In this document: positions 48,093 to 55,900 of the stretch, piece by piece
How positions within the stretch are numbered: the first letter of the stretch is position 1
How the letters are laid out: each line of letters begins with the position of its first letter
Source of the DNA: Streptomyces cavernicola
GTDB taxonomy: Bacteria > Actinomycetota > Actinomycetes > Streptomycetales > Streptomycetaceae
Length of the DNA: 64,000 nucleotides
Assembly (NCBI RefSeq): GCF_029968035.1
Contig: NZ_JASCIQ010000005.1
Span: forward strand, 62,001-126,000
Reading direction: 5' to 3'
Notes under the pieces: generated by a model
Seen by the model: the letters and a program-made list of their open reading frames with translations, nothing else
What the model was told of the DNA's origin: nothing
Database searches by the model: none
Program-made: the position numbers and the translations under genes

Positions 48093-48953
48093 TTACCTGA
48101 GACGGCCTTGTGCGTAGGAGGCGATTCCGTTCCACCATCCTTCGATGCGCAGATACAGCCGGGCGCTCCGGTTGACCCCGATGACGAGACAGCCGTGGTA
48201 GTCGTCTCCGGTGTTCTTGCGCACGGTCTTGGGGTTGTGTCGCTTCAGGGTCGGTCGGCTGAAGACGTCGACGTCCACACCGAGCACGTCTGCCCAGTGC
48301 CGGTGAGCGCCGGGCACGTCGGCCGACTCGTGGATCAGGATGCGGTATCGCCGGTGCTCCGGCTCGACTCCCAGTAGGTCCAGCCAGGCCACGAAGGTCT
48401 CGATGACGCTGGTGTCGCTGTTGACGAAGATCACGCGCTCGCGGCGGGCGTGCGGTTTGCTCTTGCTGCCTTCTGCCCAGTACAGCGCTACTCCGACAAG
48501 GAACAGCTCACGGTCGGAGAGCTCGCCGATCTCCTGGTGCGCCGCGAGCCTGACGCGCTCCCGTTCCTCGTTCTGCGCACTCCGCAGCCTGGCGAGCCCG
48601 GCGTGCATGAGGGCTTGCTGCTCTTCCGGTGTGTAGCGCGGCTCGGGCTTCGGCAGGTCCCGCACCCACAGGGATATCGAGCTCTTCGAGCAGCCCAGCT
48701 CCAGCTGGATCTGGTCGTACGTCCAGCCCTGGAGGCGGAGTTCGCGGGCGCGTTCGCGGAGGTCGTCCTTGGCGTTGGGGCGTTTCGTCCAGGTCGGGGC
48801 CGGTTCGCCCTTGACCAGGGCGCTGAGGAGGTCGTGGTTGTAGATCTTCAGCTCGTCGCGGATCTGGCGGAGGCTGAGGCCGGCTCGGCGCAGCGTGATG
48901 GCTTGTTCTCGGAGGTTCTCGAAGTCGGCCTGGCGGCTGGTGATTTCGTTCAT
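48093..48953 (-). CDS. HTH protein with LAGLIDADG-like C-terminal domain
   Basis: A 286-residue protein. Two helix-turn-helix-like segments lie at about 14-37 (LREQAITLRRAGLSLRQIRDEL) and 66-100 (LRERARELRLQGWTYDQIQLELGCSKSSISLWVRDLP), followed by a coiled helix and a C-terminal half (about 150-280) whose pattern (VGVALYWAEGSKS, RVIFVNSDTSVIETFVAWLDLLGV) resembles the LAGLIDADG homing-endonuclease fold. It lies 14 bases upstream of tRNA-Gln on the same strand and uses more A/T than its neighbours. Function unknown; a degenerate or domesticated homing enzyme or a regulator are both possible. Confidence 0.75.
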   Translation of the reverse strand: MNEITSRQADFENLREQAITLRRAGLSLRQIRDELKIYNHDLLSALVKGEPAPTWTKRPNAKDDLRERARELRLQGWTYDQIQLELGCSKSSISLWVRDLPKPEPRYTPEEQQALMHAGLARLRSAQNEERERVRLAAHQEIGELSDRELFLVGVALYWAEGSKSKPHARRERVIFVNSDTSVIETFVAWLDLLGVEPEHRRYRILIHESADVPGAHRHWADVLGVDVDVFSRPTLKRHNPKTVRKNTGDDYHGCLVIGVNRSARLYLRIEGWWNGIASYAQGRLR

Positions 48954-49119
48954 GCGGCAAGTCTTGTCCGGAATGCGGACGTCCGGGTCGAAAGTTTGAG
49001 CGATTCACCAGTTCGGGTAATACCGGCGCGTTTCGCTTCCGGTCGGAGGGTGGATCTGCCAGTGCCCCGGTGTCGGAAGTGGCCGGTCGAGTGTCGGTGT
49101 GCGCCCGTACGCTGGAGGC

Positions 49120-50424
49120 ATGACCACGACGGGGGTAGGGCACCACGAGGCGGCCGGGGGGCCGTGGTGGTGGGGGCGGCGGCGTAGTGCCGTGTTCGAT
49201 GTGGGGCTTGCGGTGGCGTCGGCGGGGGAGTGTGCCGCCGAGGGGGTCGCGTTCGCCGGCCGGGCCGGGGTGCCGGTCGCGGTGGGCGTGCTGTTCGGGG
49301 CGTTGGCCGGTTCGGTGCTTGTGCTGCGGCGGCGGTGGCCGATCGCGGTGGTGCTGGTGTCGATCGCGGTGACTCCGGCGAACATGGGCTTTCTGCTGAC
49401 GGTGGTCGGTCTGTATTCGCTGGCCGCTTCGGAGGTGCCGCGGCGGATCACGGCTGCGCTGGCGGGGATGTCGCTGGCGGGCACGATGATCGTGACGTTC
49501 GTGCGGTCCCGGCAGGACATGGCGCAGGGGAATCTCGAGCTGGGCGAGTGGTTCGTGCCGTTCATCGCGGTGACGGCCTCGTTGGGTGTGACGGCTCCGC
49601 CGTTGCTGCTCGGGCTGTACGTGGGGGCGCGGCGGCGGTTGATGGAGTCGTTGCGGGAGCGTGCGGACAGCCTGGAGCGGGAGCTGCAGTTGTTGGCGGA
49701 GCGTGCGGAGGAGCGTGCGGAGTGGGCGCGGAACGAGGAGCGCACGCGGATCGCGCGGGAGATGCACGACGTGGTGGCGCATCGGGTGAGTCTGATGGTG
49801 GTGCATGCGGCGGCGTTGCAGGCGGTGGCGCGTAAGGACCCGGAGAAGGCGGTGCGGAACGCGGCGTTGGTGGGGGACATGGGCCGGCAGGCGTTGACGG
49901 AACTGCGGGAGATGCTCGGGGTGTTGCGTACGGGGGAGTCGGGGCGGTCCGCGCCGGTGCCGTTGGCTGCGGTGGGGGAGGCGGCGGCTGCGGCGGCTTC
50001 GCGGGCGCAGGGGGAGGACGGTGCGGAGGGTCCGTGTCTGGCGGATCTGGAGGAGTTGCTCGGGCAGTCGCGCTCGGCGGGTATGGCGGTGGATCTGTCG
50101 GTGGAGGGGGTGCCGGGGGGTTATCCGGCGGAGGTGGAGCAGACCGCGTACCGGGTGATTCAGGAGGGTCTGACGAATGTGCACAAGCATGCGTCGGGCG
50201 CGAAGACGTATGTGCGGTTGGCGCATCGCGGGGGTGAGGTGGCGATGCAGGTGGAGAACGAGCCGCCGCCGGAGGGTGTGGGGGATGTGGCGCGGTTGCC
50301 GAGTGGGGGCAATGGTCTGGTGGGGATGAAGGAGCGGGTGGGGGCGCTCGGTGGGGTGTTCGTGGCGGGGCCGACGGATGCGGGTGGGTTCCGGGTGTCG
50401 GCGGTGATTCCGGCTCGGGGGTAG
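49120..50424 (+). CDS. NarL-type sensor histidine kinase, orphan
   Basis: A 434-residue HisKA_3 kinase. Four or five membrane helices span about 25-170, then a coiled coil (175-205), the phosphorylated H216 in REMHDVVAHRVSLMV, and an HATPase_c domain (QEGLTNVHKHA, NGLVGMKERV). The ATG at 49120 has TGGAGG upstream, and TACGCT six bases before it could make the mRNA leaderless. No response regulator is adjacent, unusual for this class; the nearest LuxR regulators are 13 kb away or more. Confidence 0.9.
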   Translation: MTTTGVGHHEAAGGPWWWGRRRSAVFDVGLAVASAGECAAEGVAFAGRAGVPVAVGVLFGALAGSVLVLRRRWPIAVVLVSIAVTPANMGFLLTVVGLYSLAASEVPRRITAALAGMSLAGTMIVTFVRSRQDMAQGNLELGEWFVPFIAVTASLGVTAPPLLLGLYVGARRRLMESLRERADSLERELQLLAERAEERAEWARNEERTRIAREMHDVVAHRVSLMVVHAAALQAVARKDPEKAVRNAALVGDMGRQALTELREMLGVLRTGESGRSAPVPLAAVGEAAAAAASRAQGEDGAEGPCLADLEELLGQSRSAGMAVDLSVEGVPGGYPAEVEQTAYRVIQEGLTNVHKHASGAKTYVRLAHRGGEVAMQVENEPPPEGVGDVARLPSGGNGLVGMKERVGALGGVFVAGPTDAGGFRVSAVIPARG

Positions 50425-50456
50425 CGGGGAGCTGGGGGCGGCTTGGGGTGCCGGGT

Positions 50457-50966
50457 TCAGCTTGCGGTGAGGCGGGTGGGCATGACGCCGGAGATGAGGG
50501 TGTCGAGGGCGGCGTCGATGTCGGGGCCTGCGTACCAGTCGCCGGAGTGGTCGAGGGCGTAGACGCGGCCTTCGGCGTCGATGGCGATGAGGGCCTGGGT
50601 GTCGGTCTCTTCGCCGAGGGGGCACATCTCGGTGTCGAGGGCGCGGCCGAGGTCGCCGAGGGTGCGGGCCATGTGGAGGCCGAGGAGGGGGTCGAAGTGG
50701 ATGGAGACGGGGGCGATCTGGCGGCCGGGGCCGGTGGGGGTGAGGGTGAGGCCGCCGAATTCGGCCCAGACTTCGACGGCTGCGGGGAAGACGGTGTGCC
50801 GGTGGCCGGCGGGTGAGGTGTGTACGCGCAGGGCGTCGGCCCAGTGTTCGGCCTGCTTGATGTCCCAGCGGCCGGGTTGCCAGCCGGATTCGCGGAGGGC
50901 GGCGTCCACGGTGACGGAGAAGCGGGTCGTGGAGGTGCGCGCGGCGGCGCGGTCGGTGGTGGGCAT
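50457..50966 (-). CDS. SUKH-3 family immunity protein
   Basis: A 169-residue protein of the SUKH superfamily, SUKH-3 branch: GWQPGRWDIKQAEHWADAL, FPAAVEVWAEFGGL, PVSIHFDP and GRVYALDHSGDWYAG are recognisable. SUKH proteins neutralise nuclease and deaminase toxins in polymorphic toxin systems (established for the superfamily). It lies 83 bases downstream of the YwqJ-like deaminase on the same strand, the usual toxin-immunity order. AAGGAC precedes the ATG. Confidence 0.87.
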   Translation of the reverse strand: MPTTDRAAARTSTTRFSVTVDAALRESGWQPGRWDIKQAEHWADALRVHTSPAGHRHTVFPAAVEVWAEFGGLTLTPTGPGRQIAPVSIHFDPLLGLHMARTLGDLGRALDTEMCPLGEETDTQALIAIDAEGRVYALDHSGDWYAGPDIDAALDTLISGVMPTRLTAS

Positions 50967-51049
50967 CAGCCTTGTCCTTCCGTCGGTTCGGTGGGCCTGG
51001 GTCGGGGGGCTGTTGCCGACCGGGTCGGGCCGGGGTCGTGCGGCACTGC

Positions 51050-51574
51050 CTAGTCCTCGGCGTCCTCGGTGGGTCCGGTGGGTTCGGCGGGGGCGACGAC
51101 GCGTACGCCGAAGTGGGCGATGAGGGCGCTGCAGGAGCGGCAGGGGGTGGCGAAGGCTCCGTGGAGGGGGTCGCCGGCTTCGCGGATGCGTCGGGTGGTG
51201 AGTTTGGCGTGTTTGAGTGCTTTGCGGGCTTCGCTGGGGGTGAGGGGTTTGCGTTGGGCGCGCTTGGAGCGGCCTGCTTCGACGGCGCTGAGGTGGCGGG
51301 AGAGCAGCAGCGCTTCGGGGCAGCGGCCGGTGGAGCGTTCGCGCTGGCCGCTGGTGAGGGTGTCGAGGAAGTCCTGGACGAGGGGGTGCAGTTCGGGGGC
51401 GGTGTCGCCGCGGCCCGCGGTGGAGGTGAGGGTCTCGCCGCGTACGGAGAGGGCGGCGGCGACGGTGGGGAGGATGCCGTCGCGGCGGTGCCGGAGTACG
51501 GGGGGCGGGGTCGCCGCGGTGGCGCTCCAGCTGAGGCGCGGGTCGCCTGTGCTCTGCGGGTGTGCGGTGTGCAT
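51050..51574 (-). CDS. YwqJ-like nucleic acid deaminase
   Basis: A 174-residue single-domain protein. Zinc and catalytic motifs of the deaminase fold are visible: C85-P-E87 (GRCPEALLLSRHL) and P144-C145-x-x-C148 (TPCRSCSALIAHFG). This CxE...PCxxC form matches the YwqJ family, known as toxin domains that deaminate nucleic acid or nucleotides. There is no signal peptide or delivery domain, so it would act inside the cell that makes it. GGGAGGGG precedes the ATG. A SUKH-3 gene follows. Target base unknown. Confidence 0.83.
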   Translation of the reverse strand: MHTAHPQSTGDPRLSWSATAATPPPVLRHRRDGILPTVAAALSVRGETLTSTAGRGDTAPELHPLVQDFLDTLTSGQRERSTGRCPEALLLSRHLSAVEAGRSKRAQRKPLTPSEARKALKHAKLTTRRIREAGDPLHGAFATPCRSCSALIAHFGVRVVAPAEPTGPTEDAED

Positions 51575-51881
51575 GTGTGCTCGGTCCCCTCCCTAGGCCC
51601 TGTCCGGTGGATCCCGTGGTGGTGACCCCTGGTGGCACCTCCGCACTCCCCGGAGTGCGGGGACAGCCTGCCAAATGGGGTGGCTGGTGCGGAAGCTGGG
51701 TCTGTGTGTGTTGTGTCGTTTTCGTCGTACCGTCACGTACGGGTGACCGCAGGTCACGGAAGCGGAGGCCCGGTGACCGGGGGTGCGGCAGCGCTTAGGC
51801 TGTGGCGTGTCGGCCGTGCGCGGCCGGTCCTTGATCGAACTCGTTCCGAACCTTTCAGATGCGCCGCAGGGGGCAACCGCC
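51575..51881. promoter_or_regulatory. divergent promoter region of the deaminase/SUKH locus
   Basis: 307 bases without a gene. Features: a TAGGCCCTGTCCGGTGGATC segment next to the deaminase RBS (51594-51613), a perfect nine-base-arm palindrome CCGCACTCC/GGAGTGCGG (51641-51660), a T-rich stretch (about 51700-51735) and the palindrome GTGACC-GCA-GGTCAC (51743-51757), with GGTGACC again near 51772. The repeated GGTGACC could be an operator for both operons. No regulator gene is present. Confidence 0.55.
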
Positions 51882-52907
51882 ATGACGACAGGTCGGCTCG
51901 GCCTTGGGGTATCGCCCGGTTCCGAGGCCGGTTCCCGGGCTGGGGCTGCCGCGCCGCCGAACGCGGCGTACGCCGGTCAGCTCGTGCACTTTCCGGATCC
52001 GGTGCGGGCCGCGCGCCATCCGCGGGGGGTGCGCGTGGACGCGGACGGCTATCCGGACTTCTCGCCGTACGCGCGTGCCGCCGCGGAGGTGGCGGAGCCG
52101 CCGGAGGGTTTCGGCGTGGACGAGTTGCGGCTGACGGACTACGTGTCGGCGAACGCGGCGCTCGCGGCGGACGGTCATGAGCTGTGGGACACGATCCCGG
52201 CGGTGGCGACGCCGCACGGCTGGACGTGGCATCACGTGGCGGGGACGCGTCGCCTGGAGTTGATCCCGGTCGAGGTGAAGGCGCTGCTTCGGCATCACGG
52301 CGGAATCGCGACGGCGGCGGTGGACCAGCGGAAGCGGGGCACGCGCCCGTTGCAGGAGACGCTGCCGACGCATTTCCGGCTGCCGAAGTCCCGGCTCGCG
52401 GTGTCGGAGCAGGATCTGTCCGGCATGGAGGAGGACCTGGGGTACCGGCTGCCGGGTGCGTACCGCTCGTTCCTGAAGGCGGCGGGGGGTTGTGCGCCGG
52501 TCGGGGCGGCCCTTGACGCGGAGTTGGGGCTGCTCGTCGATCAGCCGTTCTTCACGGTGCGCGACGAGGCGGCGGTCAACGACCTCTTCTACGTCAACAA
52601 GTGTCTGCGGGACCACCTGACGAAGGACTACCTCGGGGTGGCGTTCGTGCAGGGCGGGATCGTCGCGGTGAAGGTGCGCGGGGACCGGCTCGGCTCGGTG
52701 TGGTTCTGCCCGTACGACGATGCCCGGGACCGGGACGGTCTGGCGATCGAGGAGCGGGTGGAGCAGTTGCTGCTGCCGTGCGGTGAGGACTTCGACGTGT
52801 TTCTGTCCCGTCTTGCGGGCAATCCGCCGGAGTTGGAGACGGTGGCGAACCTGATGGTGGACGGCGGCTTCGCGCGTGCCGTGCCGCTGTCCGCGGTGGG
52901 GGAGTGA
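51882..52907 (+). CDS. WHH nuclease domain fused to SMI1/KNR4 (SUKH-1)
   Basis: A 341-residue fusion. The N-terminal half has the signature of WHH toxins (HNH/endonuclease VII superfamily): GYPDFSPYA (56-64), D86...N91, W116-H117-H118 (HGWTWHHVAG) and the LIPVEVKALLRHHGG end with H138-H139. The C-terminal half (about 170-330; LGYRLPGAYRSFLKAAGG, LGSVWFCPYD) is SUKH-1, a domain that normally binds and inhibits such nucleases. So putative toxin and immunity are in one polypeptide without a secretion signal. AGGGGG precedes the ATG. It ends seven bases before the next gene. Confidence 0.83.
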   Translation: MTTGRLGLGVSPGSEAGSRAGAAAPPNAAYAGQLVHFPDPVRAARHPRGVRVDADGYPDFSPYARAAAEVAEPPEGFGVDELRLTDYVSANAALAADGHELWDTIPAVATPHGWTWHHVAGTRRLELIPVEVKALLRHHGGIATAAVDQRKRGTRPLQETLPTHFRLPKSRLAVSEQDLSGMEEDLGYRLPGAYRSFLKAAGGCAPVGAALDAELGLLVDQPFFTVRDEAAVNDLFYVNKCLRDHLTKDYLGVAFVQGGIVAVKVRGDRLGSVWFCPYDDARDRDGLAIEERVEQLLLPCGEDFDVFLSRLAGNPPELETVANLMVDGGFARAVPLSAVGE

Positions 52908-52914
52908 GCAGGCG

Positions 52915-55900
52915 ATGGTGACGTTCGCGCAGGCGCAGGAGCGCGCCGAGGAGTGGATCAACGGCGACGTGCCCGCGTATCAGCACCGGGAGGTGCGGGT
53001 GCGCGAGTTCGACCTGGGCTTCGTGGTGTGGGCGGAGGACCGTGAGGACGGTCCGCGCTCCGAGGGTGGCAGGCAGCGCCTGGTGATCGCCCGGGACAGC
53101 GGCGAGGCGACGCTCTGGCCGGGCCTTCCGGTGGGCGAGGTGATCAGGCGGTACGAGGAGGAGTACGCGGCTGCCGAGTCGCCGGCCGCGGCGGCGAGCC
53201 CGGAGCGGGTGGACCTCAATCAGACGTCGTTCCTGCTGAGCCCGCCGGAGTGGCTGCAGGAGGCCGCGGACCAGATGGGGATCGGGGAGCGGAGAGGGGC
53301 TGCTGGTTCTTCTGCCGGTTCTTCTGCTGGGGCTGGTTCTGGTGGGGCTGGTTCTGCTGGATCCTCTGCTGGTGCTTCTGGGGGGTCGGCTGTTGCCGGG
53401 CCCGAGGTTCCGGCTGCGCCCGCGCCCGCGCCCGCGCCTGCGCCCGCGCCCGCGCCCGTTCCTGAGCCTGCGCCTGTTCCTGCGTCCGCGCCTGTGGATG
53501 CGACGCCGTGGGCGGGTACGGACACGAACGCGGACGACGACGATCGTTCCGTCTCCCTGCCCAACACCGTGACAGCGCCCGCCCTTTCGGGTTCGGACGA
53601 CGATGGTGCGGCGTCGCCCGCCGTCGCGCCGGACGCCAAGACCGAGCTCATGGAGGGCGGCAGCCAGCTCCCGTCGACCGCGGTGTCCCCGGCGTACCAG
53701 CGCGAGGAGCAGTCGGCCGCGCCGCCGGCGCCTCCGGGTGTGCCTGCGGCGCCCGGTGTTCCGGGTGCGCCGGAGCCGTCCTCGTACGGGTACCCGCCGG
53801 CGCCGCCCGCTCCGCCTGCGCCGCCCGCGGCTCCGCCCGGTCCGCCTGCCGTGCCGGCGGCTCCGGGGGTGGAGGACGTCTCGGAGGCTCCGCAGGCTCA
53901 GCAGGCTCCGGTCGCCGCCGATTCGACTCCTGCCGCTTCTGCCTCTGCTTCTGCTTCTTCTTCGGTTTCTTCTTCGGCTCCTTCGTCTGCGGCTCCTTCT
54001 GCGGGAGACGAAGTCGACGTCTCGTCCACGCCTTCGGGCGGGCCGTCCGACTTCGACGAGGCCCCGGCCGCCGAGTCTGCGCCGACCCCGCCGCCCGCCT
54101 CGGGTCCGGGTGCGCCCGGCACTCCTGCCGGTGGGTACGTGCCGACGCAGCTCGTCTCCGCGCTCGGCCCCGACGGGCCGCAGCCGCCCGGCCCGCCCGC
54201 GCCTCCGGCCGCGCCGTCGGCCGGTGGGACCGGGGGCGGTTCGGTGCATCAGGCGGCCACGATGTTCGCCGACCCGAGCGCGCTCGGCAGCCCTGGTGCG
54301 CCGCAGCCGCCTGGGCCGCCTGGGCCTCCGGGTGCTCCTGGTGCGCCCCAGCCGCCCGGTCCTCCCGGTGTGCCCGGTGCGCCGCAGCCTCCCGGCCCGC
54401 CCGGGGCGCCTGGTGCGCCCGGTGTTCCGCAGCCGCCTGGTCCGCCTGGGCCTCCCGGTGCTCCGGGTGCGCCGCAGCCGCCCGGTCCTCCCGGCGTGCC
54501 CGGTGGGACCGGGGGCGGTTCGGTGCATCAGGCCGCGACGATGTTCGCCGACCCGAGCGCGCTCGGCAGCCCTGGTGCGCCGCAGCCGCCTGGTCCTCCC
54601 GGTGCGCCTGGTGCTCCGCAGCCGCCTGGTCCTCCCGGTGCGCCTGGTGCGCCCGGCGTGCCTGGTGCGCCCGGAGCGGGGTCAACTCCCGGTGCCCCGG
54701 CGGCTCCTGGCGTGCCCAGTGGTCCCGGAGCGCCCGGTGGTCCCGGTGAGGGTGTGCATCACGCTGCGACGATGCTGGCCGGTCCCGCGGTCGGCGGCCC
54801 CGGCCAGCCCGGTCAGCCGACTCCGCCCGGAGCTCCCGGTGTTCCCGGTCCGCCGCCGGGTCCGCCGCCCGGTGCGCCGCAGCCGCCTCAGGGGCCGGGC
54901 CCCGGCCAGGCGCCCGCGTACGGCTATCCGCAGCAGCCGCCCGCCGGTCAGCCGACCGTCGGACCCGGCTACCAGGCCGTGCTGCGCTACCGCGCGCAGG
55001 ACGGCTCCGAGCAGCAGCTGATCCGCCGCTCCGCGCCCGGTATGCCGCACCCGGAGTGGCAGATCCTGCACGAGCTGCGCGGCATGAACGTGCCGCCGCA
55101 GCAGGTCCTCGAACTCCACACGGAGTTGGAGTCCTGCGAGCTGCCCGGTGCGTACTGCGCGCGGATGATCCGGGAGACGTGGCCGCAGGCGCGGATCACG
55201 TCGATCGCCCCGTACGGCGCGGACCACGCCTCGCGGCAGCAGGGCATGCAGCAACTCCTCGCCCACCAAGGCGAGTTGCACCAGGTCGCGGACGGTCCGG
55301 CGCGGCCGGCGCCGGTGCGGGTGCCGGTGCAGCCGGTGCAGCCCGCGCCGCCGATCCCGCCGGACGGGGTGGCGCAGGAGCTGGCCGGCGCGTTCGGGCC
55401 GCAGGGCGTCTTCCGCTTCGACCAGCGGGCGGTGTCGCGGCAGGGCGTGCCCGACATCGTGGCGCACACGCTGATGTGGTCCGGGCTTCCGGTGGACGTC
55501 AGCCCGTTCTTCTGGGCGCAGGCCCAGCCGGGGCGGCCGGTGCCGACGCTGGCCGAGCTGGCGCAGGAGCGCGGGGTGCAGCCGGCGTCCGACGCGGGCT
55601 CGTACCTGGTGATGGGCAGCGACTTCGGCCGGGCGATCTGTGTGCAGTACGGCACGGCGAACATCGTGGCCGTGCCGGTCGAGGCCGGGCCCGGCGGTGC
55701 TCCGGCCGTGCCGCAGTTCGTCAACACCGGGCTGCCGGAGTTCGTCCGCTGCCTGGCGCTGCTCGGGCGGATGTGGCGGCTGCGGTACGGGCTCAACCAG
55801 GAGCAGGCGGGCCGCTGGACGGTCGACTTCCAGCAGCAGTTGGCGGCGCTGGACGGGGCTGCGCTGGGCTCGCCGGACAACTGGTGGTCGGTGCTGCTCG

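Noticed and set aside
48005..48953. Integrated prophage or ICE at tRNA-Gln
   Set aside because: No integrase, excisionase, structural genes or duplicated tRNA end is visible; housekeeping genes resume at once.
52594..54528. 644-residue Arg/Gly/Thr-rich frame opposite the SUKH-4 fusion
   Set aside because: It is the complement of the proline-rich linker. The plus strand encodes recognisable domains on both sides of the linker in one frame.
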